64,000 nt of DNA from Ferrovibrio xuzhouensis (lineage in GTDB: Bacteria; Pseudomonadota; Alphaproteobacteria; Ferrovibrionales; Ferrovibrionaceae). Location: positions 62,001 through 126,000 of the forward strand of contig NZ_JBHRYJ010000008.1 of assembly GCF_042648965.1 (NCBI RefSeq), given 5' to 3'. Positions 17,619 through 26,500 of the stretch are shown here, piece by piece (the first letter of the stretch is position 1; each line of letters starts with the position of its first letter). The notes under the pieces were generated by a model. It was given only the letters and a program-made list of their open reading frames with translations. It did not search any database and was not told where the DNA came from. Made by a program: the position numbers and the translations under genes.

Positions 17619-18457
17619 CTGTTGTTCACCAGGAACCAACCTTTGTATGGCGCCTCCTGTCCGACGGGGCCAAAATTCGCACCTGGATGCGGATCGAAAC
17701 TGTCTAAAACTTCATATCCGCAAGTCGCAAACATCGCCTCCATGCGTGCTGCATCAAGCATCCACACCGGATAACTGGCCTCATAAATATTCGGCGCTAC
17801 ATGCTGCACCGTCAGCTGGTCGGGAGCGCCATGCGCCATAGTCCGGTCGATGAGCACAAAAGGCAGCTGCAGGCCCAATATCTGGTCAAGCATTGCATAG
17901 GGTTTTTCCAGATACTGCAGAACACCGGACAAAAGCGCGAAGTTCGGCTGCATGTCCGCCACGCAGCGATCAATGTCCGGGTAGAAATGCAGCCTGTCGG
18001 TCTGGAATTCGGCCTGCCCCAACTCGATGAAATGCGCCTGCTCTACCACCCCCCAAATGAAATCGGGAAGACGGTCAAGCAGGAAACGATGCTGGAAATA
18101 CAGGCTGCCGAGCGCTCCACCGAAATCCATCACCCGTAGAGCATGGCTCTGAACAACCGCATACATTAGCCAGGCCAGCACTGGGTGCACAACCTGTCTA
18201 TGCTCGAAAGCAACGGTATCCCTTTCATACGCGGCATGTCCGTCACGAACCCGGCGCGCCGCGATCGAGGCTTTGAGCAGGATATCATCGGTCTCATACC
18301 CAGTGGATCGCGCTTTCGCATCCTGCCAACTCGAGAATCCGATTTCAAACCAATTGCCTGTGGGCGACGACTCACAAATAGATTCTGGCTCCGGCTCTTT
18401 ACGGCCAAGCTGGAATACTGCGCGCCAATTCCCAAATTCAAGCGCGATGCGCTTCAT
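17606..18457 (-). CDS. TIGR04325-family putative methyltransferase, copy B
   Basis: 283 aa paralogue of copy A (14179-15006), with the same motif order: RVMDFGGALGSLYFQHR, WGVVEQAHFIELG, LLSGVLQYLEKPYAML, FVLIDRTMAHG, VQHVAPNIY, and the C-terminal PVGQEAPYKGWFL. The motifs are kept, so it is probably functional, perhaps with a different position or sugar. The ATG at 18457 lies inside the end of the DUF115 gene (20-base overlap), implying coupled translation. Its former partner glycosyltransferase is truncated (see 17232-17618). Confidence 0.82.
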   Translation of the reverse strand: MKRIALEFGNWRAVFQLGRKEPEPESICESSPTGNWFEIGFSSWQDAKARSTGYETDDILLKASIAARRVRDGHAAYERDTVAFEHRQVVHPVLAWLMYAVVQSHALRVMDFGGALGSLYFQHRFLLDRLPDFIWGVVEQAHFIELGQAEFQTDRLHFYPDIDRCVADMQPNFALLSGVLQYLEKPYAMLDQILGLQLPFVLIDRTMAHGAPDQLTVQHVAPNIYEASYPVWMLDAARMEAMFATCGYEVLDSFDPHPGANFGPVGQEAPYKGWFLVNNRWRR

Positions 18458-19313
18458 TAATCCTTCTCCCCAGGATGTCGGCGAAATCGACGCGCAGGAA
18501 CTCGTCGAGCTCACCGCCTGGCGTAGCATTGAGTATCCTGATGCCATTTTGCTCGGCAGTCTGCCGCAGGGCCCGGTACTGCCGCCACAGTCTGGCCAGC
18601 GACTGGAAATCATCATACCGGGAAATCGTGACTTTCCCATCATTGCCTACCGTGCAGTCCTTGCCGGCAAGAGCCTTGGGCTCGAATGCGTACTGGTATA
18701 ATCCGCTCTTGAAATGGTCATGATCGACCCCGAGCAGGACAATCTCCCTGAATCCGAGATACATCGCGATCATCAGAACCATAATCGGCACCGATTCAAC
18801 CCGCGGGACGGGATTTGCCAGATCGATGATCCGGCGGCTCTGCAAATCATCGAAATCGTCGCGCAGGGCCAGATAATGGACCGTCCGCCCGGAGAACAGA
18901 CGATGCCGCTGTATCAGTTCAGCCTCCGTATCACTCAGGAACAGGATTGCATCGCCAATGCTCTCATGCATCTCGTCAAACCAGCGCACGACATCATCCT
19001 CGGTCATGAGACCGTAGGTTATCTGCGGAACACAATGGTAACGCGGCCGGATTCGGTCGTAGTCATCATGCAGATAGCCATTAGAAACCGAGAAGACGGT
19101 CTGCCCGGCCAGCAGGGATAAATCGAGCGCCTTGACGCTGGGCCCGTTGCCTAGGATGAAGCATCGTTGCCCTGCCTCGGCGTTGTGCAAATTCCGGTTG
19201 GCGGCCAGCAGCTTATGCACGACCGGTGCTTCGGCCCGGCGATTCACATGCCTGACGGCGAGCCTGTACAGGCCGTGAGGCAAAAAGTTTTTGATGATTT
19301 TCCTGAAGCTCAT
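18438..19313 (-). CDS. DUF115/MptE-like protein (Maf-type putative glycosyltransferase)
   Basis: 291 aa. The motif RCFILGNGPSVKALDLSLL (residues about 52-70) followed by VFSVSNGYL is the signature of DUF115/MptE-like domains. VPIMVLMIAMYLGFREIVLL followed by GVDHDHF fits the same fold. The domain occurs in motility accessory factors (Maf), which attach nonulosonic acids to flagellins, and in surface glycan loci. With a NeuB-type synthase and cytidylyltransferase just upstream, transfer of a CMP-activated nine-carbon-type sugar is a reasonable inference, unproven. It starts by ATGA overlap with the PIG-L gene. Confidence 0.78.
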   Translation of the reverse strand: MSFRKIIKNFLPHGLYRLAVRHVNRRAEAPVVHKLLAANRNLHNAEAGQRCFILGNGPSVKALDLSLLAGQTVFSVSNGYLHDDYDRIRPRYHCVPQITYGLMTEDDVVRWFDEMHESIGDAILFLSDTEAELIQRHRLFSGRTVHYLALRDDFDDLQSRRIIDLANPVPRVESVPIMVLMIAMYLGFREIVLLGVDHDHFKSGLYQYAFEPKALAGKDCTVGNDGKVTISRYDDFQSLARLWRQYRALRQTAEQNGIRILNATPGGELDEFLRVDFADILGRRINEAHRA

Positions 19314-19942
19314 GCCTGCAACCACTTCACGACTTCATAAACCTCAGCGCTGGGGACGCCGATCCTCTGGCCGGCATTTTCGGCCTCGTTCCTGAAAAAG
19401 CTGATCCACTTGGCGCCGGTCCGCTCCATTTCCGAGGCATGCGCCCGAATTGCTGCCTCCTTGGCGTCCCAATGACGGGTAATATCGACATAGAAGTTAC
19501 CGCGAAAATCCATTGTCGAGTGATACCAGTTGCTACGGTACATCAACAGGCGCGGTACGTGCCGACAACTGTGCAGCGATGCCCTTGCCACGGCCTGATG
19601 GTCGTGATGGATGTCGCCGACCCAGTGCGTGTAGACCACGTCGATTGCCAGATTCTGCACCAGCTTCAGGATCTCGACATTCAGGGCATCGACGAACTCG
19701 ACTTCCAGGGTCTTGAAGTTGCCACAGAACAGTTGCGTGACGCCCAGGATATTCATCGCGGCTTCGGCCTCGCTGCGGGCAACCTCGCTGCTGCGGACCG
19801 ACTGGTCATACTGGTTGGTGAACCCGGAAACGGTGGCAACAAAGACGTAAACTTGATCGCCTTCCGCAGCATGGCGTGCAAGAGTGCCGCCGCACCCCAG
19901 TTCGACATCATCAAAATGCGCGCCGATTGCAAGAATGTTCAT
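19310..19942 (-). CDS. PIG-L/LmbE-family deacetylase
   Basis: 210 aa. The Zn-binding motif GAHFDDVELGCGG (AHxDD, residues 6-18) and the distal HHDHQAVARA (near 112-121) are the PIG-L hallmarks, so the active-site residues are present. Family members remove N-acetyl groups from GlcNAc-type sugars or related conjugates. In this context it probably de-acetylates an amino sugar of the glycan or its precursor, perhaps to free an amine for another acyl group. ATGA overlaps couple it to WbqC upstream and DUF115 downstream. Confidence 0.88.
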   Translation of the reverse strand: MNILAIGAHFDDVELGCGGTLARHAAEGDQVYVFVATVSGFTNQYDQSVRSSEVARSEAEAAMNILGVTQLFCGNFKTLEVEFVDALNVEILKLVQNLAIDVVYTHWVGDIHHDHQAVARASLHSCRHVPRLLMYRSNWYHSTMDFRGNFYVDITRHWDAKEAAIRAHASEMERTGAKWISFFRNEAENAGQRIGVPSAEVYEVVKWLQA

Positions 19943-20640
19943 CGACAACTCCTCAGCAGGGCACGCGTGCCGGCAACCCCGCAATTGAACAGGACATCAA
20001 GGATCGAAAGGTAGGGGATGAAGGGTTCATATTGTTGCGGATAGACCGGATGTTCGAACTGCTGCCACACCACCTCGATACCAGCCCTGGTGAACACCTC
20101 GGTATCCATATAGGCACGCGCGCCGGTGCCGGACAGGTAGTGGGTCGCCCCCACCTTCTGCAGCAGGTCAACCAGCATCTCGTTCTTCTGACCCTGCGGC
20201 AGCAAACTACTGGATAAAACGAAAGGTATACGCACCTCCAGAAGATCTGCCAGACGTTCCAACCAGCGCATATTAAACATCTGCATACTGGCCGGTGGAT
20301 TCTGGTACAGGTCCTCGATGATGGGCATGACTTCCGACCAGCCGGTTGCCCTGCTATAATTCTCCCGCAGAAGGCCGAGGTTGTTCGCCACCCAAGTTGC
20401 ATCCCCTGCCAATGCGACCTGATTGATCGGCGTTCCAAGAGGCGGCTTCTTCACGCCCAACGTCAGCCACTTCTCCCCAGTCGCAGCCCTGATCTTGTCG
20501 CGATGCGTCCAACTGCGGCTGGTATTGGTGACAAACTGCACATGATCCAGCACGACATACAGATCAGCATGCAGAAACCGATGGAAGAACCCCAGATAGG
20601 GAGCAAAATCCGGCTGATGGATCACGACGGTATACGTCAT
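19939..20640 (-). CDS. WbqC-like family protein
   Basis: 233 aa. The start VVIHQPDFAPYLGFFHRFLH and the later YVVLDHVQFVTNTSRSWTHR are the conserved N-terminal signature of the WbqC family (PF08889), with LSGTGARAYMD and VVWQQFEHPVYPQ in the C-terminal half. WbqC proteins occur in O-antigen loci. Some have been linked to N-acylation of amino sugars with amino acids, but the chemistry is not well settled. A PIG-L deacetylase next to it would supply a free amine. The start is set by ATGA overlap with the PseG-like gene. Confidence 0.86.
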   Translation of the reverse strand: MTYTVVIHQPDFAPYLGFFHRFLHADLYVVLDHVQFVTNTSRSWTHRDKIRAATGEKWLTLGVKKPPLGTPINQVALAGDATWVANNLGLLRENYSRATGWSEVMPIIEDLYQNPPASMQMFNMRWLERLADLLEVRIPFVLSSSLLPQGQKNEMLVDLLQKVGATHYLSGTGARAYMDTEVFTRAGIEVVWQQFEHPVYPQQYEPFIPYLSILDVLFNCGVAGTRALLRSCR

Positions 20641-21614
20641 GCCTGCTCCTTCGAAACCGCCACAAGCGCGGCCATCACCCGGCTGCAGCCCTTCAGGTCG
20701 ACGGCCTTCATGGCTGCCCGGCTCATGCTCGACAAGGGCAAATCGCGGTCCAGCACGGTCATATCCGCCTCGGCATGGTAACCCGCGAAGATGCATCCTC
20801 CCAGGCGTTCCAGCGCCCTACCAACGGGAACCTCGAAACCCTCGCTGGCAATAACGATACATGGTAGCCCCACGGCATTGGCCTCAAACGGCGTCATACC
20901 GCCGGCGGTAATGGCCAGATCATGCCGCGCCATTTCTTCGGTCAGCGACGGCACGCCGTTCCGGTGGATGGTGAACAGCCCGGCCGGCGCCTGCATCAGA
21001 ACAGCATCGACAGCGTCGTGATGTGCGAAGGCTGGGCCGAGAACAACGGTGGCTTCCCGCCTGCGATCCAGTAGCGCCTGCATTACCCGCGGCGTGATGC
21101 CCCAGGTATCGGCGCCACCCATGGTCAACAGAATCCGATCAGCCCTGCCGCGCTCTCGGCGCAATGCTGCCAGGCCCGCGTCCAACAGCAGATAATCGAC
21201 CCCCTGGAGCACCACCTGGCCTTGCAGCCTGTCGCCGTCCTCGAATGATAGCGCCGCGACATGCAGATCGGCCAGTGCAGCGCCATCGCCACGATCATCA
21301 AAGGTCGCAAGCCGGCGCCCCGCAGCCTTTACTCGTCGCGCGTGATCCGCGTCAGTATGCAACCGGTCATTGATCCACACTCGGGTGTCTGGATGTTCAT
21401 CCAGCCAACGGCCTTCCCACCCATCGCCGGCGATCAAATCGACGATATCGACGTCATAACCGAGGCTTCGCAGCCTGGCGACCGAAGATGGGTGATCGTT
21501 GATGAGATAGCGCACGGGCAAACCGGCGCTGCGCATCGCCGCAGCCAGTGTCAATGAGCGATAAAAGTGGCCGAGTCCACGCGCATGCGAGCTTTCTACA
21601 CAGAGGACGAACAC
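20637..21614 (-). CDS. PseG-like UDP-sugar hydrolase/glycosyltransferase
   Basis: 325 aa GT-B fold. SSHARGLGHFYRSLTLAAAM at the N-terminus is the PseG variant of the G-x-GHxxR motif (residues 9-20). The C-terminal domain has RILLTMGGADTWG, LAITAGGMTPFEANAVGLP and CIVIAS. PseG hydrolyses UDP from UDP-2,4-diacetamido-trideoxy-altrose before condensation by PseI. Here it sits directly downstream of a cytidylyltransferase and a NeuB-type synthase, so it probably releases the hexose used by that synthase. It overlaps the cytidylyltransferase by 19 bases. Confidence 0.85.
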   Translation of the reverse strand: MFVLCVESSHARGLGHFYRSLTLAAAMRSAGLPVRYLINDHPSSVARLRSLGYDVDIVDLIAGDGWEGRWLDEHPDTRVWINDRLHTDADHARRVKAAGRRLATFDDRGDGAALADLHVAALSFEDGDRLQGQVVLQGVDYLLLDAGLAALRRERGRADRILLTMGGADTWGITPRVMQALLDRRREATVVLGPAFAHHDAVDAVLMQAPAGLFTIHRNGVPSLTEEMARHDLAITAGGMTPFEANAVGLPCIVIASEGFEVPVGRALERLGGCIFAGYHAEADMTVLDRDLPLSSMSRAAMKAVDLKGCSRVMAALVAVSKEQA

Positions 21615-22273
21615 AGGCGGATTGCCTCTTCCGTGCCTAACAGACGACCCGAGCAGTTCTCAGCCAGTCGGCAGGCGCGCTGCCAGTCATCTTCGGTATC
21701 AACGGTCAGCCGCAGGCTTGGCGCCTGCTTGACGAGCGGCACCTGCAGGTGGCCAATCCGGAAGTGTGCCGGGTTTTCCTCGATATACTCGTTCACGTGC
21801 TCACGCTGGTTCGGCTTGAGACCATCGGAATGACTGCGGTGCAGAGCCTCCCGGGTGAACACCTCCGCGCCTATCCCCACCGGCATCTGGCCGAAAGAAT
21901 GACTGTAGTCATAGCCGCCGGAAATGTGCAGATCGAGCAGGCGATCCAACTCTTCCGTGTCGGTGAACGGATTGTCGGCCGTCAAGCGCACCACATGGTT
22001 GAAACCGTATTCCTGCGTGCACTGCCAATAGCGGTCCAGCACGTCCGCCTCACTACCACGGAAGCAGGCCGTATCCTGCGACTCGCACCACGCGACGATG
22101 GCATCGTCGGCTGCTTTAGTCGAGGTCGCGACAACGATACAGACCGGGTGATGCAGGTGGCGTAGCCGCTCGATCACATGCAACAGCAGCGGTCGACCAT
22201 CGATCGGGCGCAACACCTTGCCCGGCAGTCGCGTTGACCCCATCCGCGCCTGGATGACAATCCCGAGCGTCAC
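21596..22273 (-). CDS. SpsF-type cytidylyltransferase (CMP-nonulosonate synthetase-like)
   Basis: 225 aa. IVIQARMGSTRLPGKVLRPI (residues 5-24) is the nucleotide-binding signature of SpsF/NeuA-like cytidylyltransferases. VVRLTADNPFTDTEELDRLL and VDTEDDWQRACRL are other family motifs. It should activate an acid sugar as its CMP derivative. In Bacillus, SpsE and SpsF act together in spore-coat polysaccharide synthesis; the same pair is adjacent here. ATGA overlap with the NeuB-type gene upstream. Confidence 0.87.
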   Translation of the reverse strand: MTLGIVIQARMGSTRLPGKVLRPIDGRPLLLHVIERLRHLHHPVCIVVATSTKAADDAIVAWCESQDTACFRGSEADVLDRYWQCTQEYGFNHVVRLTADNPFTDTEELDRLLDLHISGGYDYSHSFGQMPVGIGAEVFTREALHRSHSDGLKPNQREHVNEYIEENPAHFRIGHLQVPLVKQAPSLRLTVDTEDDWQRACRLAENCSGRLLGTEEAIRLCSSSV

Positions 22274-23286
22274 TCAAGATCTTCCCAGGTCAGAACGCTG
22301 TCTTGCGTCATATCATGCGCGACCCGACGGCCCGGCAACTGTTCGAAAAACTTTGGCGCGATGCCATAGCCCGGCCGCTTGATCGCGATGTCATCCGGCC
22401 CGATGATCTCCCCGGCTGCCAAGGCCCGCTGCAGCACCACGCTCTTCCGGTTATTGCGGCGCGTCTTCGACTCGCTAGCCGCCGGCTCCTTGACACCCGT
22501 GCCGCGCATGACTTCGAAGCTGCGAATGGCATCGACCAACCACTTCATCTCGGCAGGGTCGGCCGAAAGCATATGGTCCGGCCCTTCCGCCTTCTTGTCC
22601 CAGGTAAAGTGTCGCTCGATAATCCTCGCCCCCATGGCCACGGCGCAAAGCGACGCGACGGGCGTGAGGGTATGATCGGAATACCCCACGTCGAGATCTG
22701 GAAACGTCGACATCAGTGTCTGCATAGCTGCCAGGTTGACGTTTTCCGGATGAGTCGGGTAGCTGGTGATCGCGTGCAGCAACATCAACTGCCGGCAGCC
22801 CGCCTCCCGCATAGCTGCAACCGATTCCTTTACTTCATCGAGCGAACACATGCCGGTCGACAGGATTACCGGTTTACCGGTCTTCGCCACGTATCTCAGG
22901 AAGGGCAGATTGACGGCATCATCCGAGCCGATCTTGTGCGCCCCCACGCCACAAGCTTCCAGCAGGTCGACATCGCCCCCGTGCGATGGTGTCGAAAACC
23001 AGTCGACGCCACGCGACTCAGCATACTGAAATACCGCGCGATGCATGTCGGCATCGATTTCGTATTTGCGGAACAGCTCGAACTGCGACGCAACCCCCGT
23101 ATTCTCCATATCGAATATGGCCTGCCGGCTCGATAGCGTGTCCGCCCGGTAAGTCTGCAACTTAACTGCGTCCACACCGCAGGCGACCGCTTCATCGATC
23201 AGGCGAACAGCCTGCTCGAGTGTGGCAAAATTCCCGCCCACTTCAGCGATGACATAGCATCGGCCATGACTATAACGTTTGAACAC
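22270..23286 (-). CDS. N-acetylneuraminate synthase-family protein (NeuB/SpsE/PseI type)
   Basis: 338 aa. A TIM-barrel synthase domain (residues 1-260: YVIAEVGGNF, VDAVKLQTY, KIGSDDAVNLPFLRYVAKTG, PVILSTGMCSLDEV, VGYSDHT, IIERHFTWDKKAEGPDHMLS) is followed by a C-terminal SAF antifreeze-like domain (about 275-335). The enzyme condenses phosphoenolpyruvate with a 2-acetamido hexose; the metal-binding HFT and DH residues are present. The specific sugar (neuraminic, legionaminic, pseudaminic or other) cannot be told from the sequence by eye. It starts 8 bp before the acyltransferase stop. Confidence 0.9.
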   Translation of the reverse strand: MFKRYSHGRCYVIAEVGGNFATLEQAVRLIDEAVACGVDAVKLQTYRADTLSSRQAIFDMENTGVASQFELFRKYEIDADMHRAVFQYAESRGVDWFSTPSHGGDVDLLEACGVGAHKIGSDDAVNLPFLRYVAKTGKPVILSTGMCSLDEVKESVAAMREAGCRQLMLLHAITSYPTHPENVNLAAMQTLMSTFPDLDVGYSDHTLTPVASLCAVAMGARIIERHFTWDKKAEGPDHMLSADPAEMKWLVDAIRSFEVMRGTGVKEPAASESKTRRNNRKSVVLQRALAAGEIIGPDDIAIKRPGYGIAPKFFEQLPGRRVAHDMTQDSVLTWEDLE

Positions 23287-23294
23287 CTTTCGCC

Positions 23295-23750
23295 TTACTC
23301 CCTGTATTTAATGACGCGAGCCGGTACGCCAACAGCAATGCCATATTCCGGGACATCGTGGGTCACCACCGAATTTGCGCCTATAACAGCGCCTTTGCCG
23401 ATATGGGTATTCATCAGAACCCTGGCACCGGCACCGATCCAGACATCGTCACCGATATCAACCATTCCGACCAGAGCGGGTTGCTCTCTAATCAAGACAT
23501 TTCGTGCCACCCCATGACCGTGGTCGATGATCTGAACATCCGACCCAATCAGTACATTGTCGCCAATCCGGATGCAGTTCTTTGCGGTGATGATATTCCG
23601 CCTGCCTATGACAGTATTCTCCCCGATATATACTTTGGGATTTGGCAGGGTAAGTTGGAAGAACGCTTCATCCTGGATCGTCGAACCGGATCCGATCTCC
23701 AGCACTGAGCCAGAAGCCAGCCTGAATACAGCACTCCTCTTTATGACCAC
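23295..23750 (-). CDS. Left-handed beta-helix acyltransferase (WbbJ/maltose-acetyltransferase-like)
   Basis: About 151 aa from GTG at 23750. Hexapeptide repeats (IGENTVIGRRNIITAKN, IRIGDNVLIGSDVQI, VDIGDDVWIGAGARVLMN, HIGKGAVIGANSVV) and the catalytic-type His of IIDHGHG make an O- or N-acetyltransferase likely. The start is doubtful: the frame stays open upstream to about 23822, and the extra residues (TTKYKAWKYRILCGQDV) look like real family N-terminus, but no ATG, GTG or TTG is found there, only CTG. A decayed start, a CTG start or a sequencing error are all possible. Confidence 0.8.
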   Translation of the reverse strand: MVIKRSAVFRLASGSVLEIGSGSTIQDEAFFQLTLPNPKVYIGENTVIGRRNIITAKNCIRIGDNVLIGSDVQIIDHGHGVARNVLIREQPALVGMVDIGDDVWIGAGARVLMNTHIGKGAVIGANSVVTHDVPEYGIAVGVPARVIKYRE

Positions 23751-23867
23751 ATCCTGGCCGCAGAGAATCCTGTATTTCCAAGCCTTATACTTGGTCGTTA
23801 GCCGTTGCCCCAGCCCGCCTCAGTTCCGGTAACTAGCTTTGTCAACTTTCGCCGGTTGGCTGGTCAT

Positions 23868-24950
23868 TTACTTGCCGATGACCTGACTGCGGGACACATA
23901 GTTCCTTACGGTGAATTCGCGATCGTCGACCTTGGCGGTTTCGTCCTCGGTCTTGCGCGGCAGGTAGCAGCGGCGGCAAACCTCGCTGTCCATAAACCCC
24001 TTGTCGCGCTGGTGCAGCGCCCGTACCGCATTCATCTTTTCCCCGTGCCAGATCTGATGCACGGTTTCAGCATTGGCATCGCCGATGACTTCGCGGTTTT
24101 CCTCGTCGTTCGAACATTTCATCACCAGTCCGTCAGCGCCGATGACGAGCCGCTGATACTGCTGAGGGCAGGTGAAATTATCGAGATACTCGATCTGTGT
24201 GTCGTTGCCGAGATAGTCGATCAGGGGGTTGAAGGCCACCAGGTCCACATGCGGCGCGAACGTATCGTAATATTCCTGTACGTTCTCCCGGACCGCCGGC
24301 CATATGCCCTGTATCTTGATTACCGGCCGGTGCAGACCGCGCTCCTTCTTGTAGGCATTGATGGCGCGGATATTGTCCATCAGGTCGTTGAACTTGATCG
24401 GCTTGCGAATCTTCTCGTAGGTTTCGCCCACACCGTCCGCGGAAATGGTGATCCAGTCGAGGCCGGCCTCGGCGACCTGCCTGAAGAAATCCGGGGTCAG
24501 TTTGCCGCCATGGGTCAGGGTAGACACTTCCCTGATGCCACGCGACTTGGCGTAACGGATACATTCGACAAAGCGCTTGTGAAGCGTGGCCTCGCCACGC
24601 AGACTCAAACGGATCGCCGGCACCTTACCGCCGATCTCGTCAATAACGCGGGTGAACAAGTCCCAGTCCATGAGCTTGACGTTCACGTGCTCCTTGAACT
24701 TGGCCGTGATGGTGTAGCACATCGGACAGCGCAGATTGCAGACTGAAGCCAGCTCGAGATCTACCAGCAAGGGATAGTCGCTGACCTTCTGCTGCTTGGG
24801 CAGTGCCGACCAATCCGTCCGGTAGCTGGCGTATTCCTTCTCCCAGCCCTCGCCGCGATACTGTTCGAACCGCGCCTCGCGCTCCGCCGTATCCATAGAA
24901 TAATTGCCCTTGTTGATGGGCACATAGCGTTTTTTGGCCATATCACTCAT
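23868..24950 (-). CDS. Radical SAM/SPASM-domain protein
   Basis: 360 aa. The radical SAM cluster motif CNLRCPMC (near residues 69-76) begins a TIM-barrel domain (LSLRGEATLHKRFVE, ITISADGVGETYEKIRKP). The C-terminal SPASM region has Cys at FTCPQQYQR, MKCSNDE and EVCRRCYLP for auxiliary 4Fe-4S binding. It would generate a 5'-deoxyadenosyl radical. In polysaccharide loci such enzymes have been linked to sugar deoxygenation, epimerisation or amine chemistry; the substrate here is unknown. The ATG at 24950 has a GGAG ribosome-binding site and overlaps the upstream epimerase by 8 bases. Confidence 0.86.
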   Translation of the reverse strand: MSDMAKKRYVPINKGNYSMDTAEREARFEQYRGEGWEKEYASYRTDWSALPKQQKVSDYPLLVDLELASVCNLRCPMCYTITAKFKEHVNVKLMDWDLFTRVIDEIGGKVPAIRLSLRGEATLHKRFVECIRYAKSRGIREVSTLTHGGKLTPDFFRQVAEAGLDWITISADGVGETYEKIRKPIKFNDLMDNIRAINAYKKERGLHRPVIKIQGIWPAVRENVQEYYDTFAPHVDLVAFNPLIDYLGNDTQIEYLDNFTCPQQYQRLVIGADGLVMKCSNDEENREVIGDANAETVHQIWHGEKMNAVRALHQRDKGFMDSEVCRRCYLPRKTEDETAKVDDREFTVRNYVSRSQVIGK

Positions 24951-25794
24951 GATCTGCTCCGCACAACAAGTCGTGTATCCCGCCGGCAAGGTCAAAAGCC
25001 GGCTTCCATTCCAGAATCCGCGCCGCCAGGCTGATTTCCGCCTGCACATCGGGGATTTCCTGATGGCGCGGTTCCGCAGTGGACACCACCGGCAGACTAG
25101 TTCCGGCAACCGACTGCAATGCAGAAACGATATCGGACACCGAATGCGACACGCCGCTGCCGATATTGACCCGGTTGAATCCACCGGGCGCATCGAGCGA
25201 TCGCACGAAAGCGTCCACCACATCCGGCAGGTAAATATAATCGCGTCGCGGGGTCAGGTCCATGACGCGGATTTCATGAGTATCCAACTGGCCGATCAGG
25301 GTCGGCAGCAGAAATTCTCTGCGCTGACCATGTCCAAAAACATTGAAGATACGCAGTACCGTGACGTCGGTTCCCTGAAAGTCATGGGCAAACTCGCAGC
25401 ATTGTTCGCACAAATACTTGCTCAACGCGTAGGGATTGTTGGGACGGGCCGGATCGGATTCCCGTATCGGCAACTGCTGCGGGATACCGTAGACATAGGC
25501 ACTCGAGAAAATCATTCGCGCCGCATTTTTGCGACACCAATCCAGCGCGTGTTGGGTGCCGGCCAGATTCGCGGAAACGAAGGCCGCCGGCTCCCGCCAG
25601 CTGTCCGGCACGTAGCTGCGCCCCGCCAGATGGATCAAGGCCCGGGCCGATGGCAGTGAAGCCCAGAAGCCGGCGTCCGTGACATCGCCATCTCCCCGGG
25701 ACAGGCCAAGAATACGCCGCCCCTCTGCCTGCAGGCGTCGGCACAGAGCCCGCCCGATGAACCCGCCGGCGCCGGTGACAACAACATCAAGCAC
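24943..25794 (-). CDS. NAD-dependent epimerase/dehydratase (GDP/UDP-sugar 4-reductase-like)
   Basis: 283 aa extended SDR. VVVTGAGGFIGRALCRRL binds NAD(P), FSSAYVYG supplies the catalytic Ser region and YALSK the YxxxK pair; LRIFNVFGHGQRREFLLP and RRDYIYLPDVVDAFV are substrate-side motifs. It resembles Rmd/RfbD-type reductases of 4-keto-6-deoxy sugars, but the exact reaction is open. GTG at 25794 is taken as the start, since it opens the Rossmann fold and overlaps the upstream gene by 8 bases; an ATG further upstream (about 25845) is possible. Confidence 0.82.
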   Translation of the reverse strand: MLDVVVTGAGGFIGRALCRRLQAEGRRILGLSRGDGDVTDAGFWASLPSARALIHLAGRSYVPDSWREPAAFVSANLAGTQHALDWCRKNAARMIFSSAYVYGIPQQLPIRESDPARPNNPYALSKYLCEQCCEFAHDFQGTDVTVLRIFNVFGHGQRREFLLPTLIGQLDTHEIRVMDLTPRRDYIYLPDVVDAFVRSLDAPGGFNRVNIGSGVSHSVSDIVSALQSVAGTSLPVVSTAEPRHQEIPDVQAEISLAARILEWKPAFDLAGGIHDLLCGADHE

Positions 25795-26500
25795 CGAGGA
25801 ACCGCTGCTTCGTTGATTCAAATTCGTCAATCGCCTGCGCATAGTCATCAGGGCGACCAATATCGAGCCAATAGCCGTCATAGGGCCGTACCCGGGCCGC
25901 CTGACCGGCCGCCAGCAGGTCGAGCATCAAATTGTCAAACCCGTACGCCCGTCCCGGCGGGATATGCGCCAGAACAGCTGCCGACAGCATGTAGACCCCC
26001 ATGCTGACCTGATAAGCTGCCATTGGCTTCTCACGGAACGCCGTCAATCGCTGATTGTCATCTGCTTCGAGCACTCCGTAGTCTATATGGTGCTCACGCC
26101 GCATCGATGAAATCGTAAACAACTCCCCGTTCCTGACATGCGTATCATAAAAATCCGCATAATTCAGATCAGTCAGGATATCGCCATTCATGACGAGAAA
26201 ATTATCCGGCAGATCCGTGATCAGCCTGAGCGGACCCATGGTGCCCAGCGGCCGGTCTTCCAGCGAATAGTCGATGCGCACGCCCCAGCGGTCGCCATCC
26301 TGGAAGAAAGCCTTGATGATCTCCGCCTGATGGTTGACCGCCATGGTGATGCGGTCGAAGCCGGCTGCAACCAGCTGGCGGATGATCACTTCAAGGATCG
26401 GATACTCGCCAATCGGCATCAACGGCTTCGGCAGAACCACAGTATAGGGCCGCAGGCGCGTCCCACGACCGCCGGCAAGGATGACTGCCCGCCTAGACAT
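25787..26500 (-). CDS. Sugar-1-phosphate nucleotidyltransferase
   Basis: 237 aa. AVILAGGRGTRLRPYTVVLP and KPLMPIGEYPILEVII form the nucleotidyltransferase signature; FLVMNGDILTDLNY carries the metal-binding Asp, and EKPMAAYQVSMGVYMLS and YWLDIGRPDDY complete the family pattern. It joins an NTP and a sugar-1-phosphate. Lacking the CBS domains of PtmE, it looks closer to HddC/GDP-mannose pyrophosphorylase-like enzymes. Next to a LegB-type dehydratase it may make the GDP-sugar that LegB uses; this is inference. It overlaps the genes on both sides by 8 bases. Confidence 0.86.
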   Translation of the reverse strand: MSRRAVILAGGRGTRLRPYTVVLPKPLMPIGEYPILEVIIRQLVAAGFDRITMAVNHQAEIIKAFFQDGDRWGVRIDYSLEDRPLGTMGPLRLITDLPDNFLVMNGDILTDLNYADFYDTHVRNGELFTISSMRREHHIDYGVLEADDNQRLTAFREKPMAAYQVSMGVYMLSAAVLAHIPPGRAYGFDNLMLDLLAAGQAARVRPYDGYWLDIGRPDDYAQAIDEFESTKQRFLGA

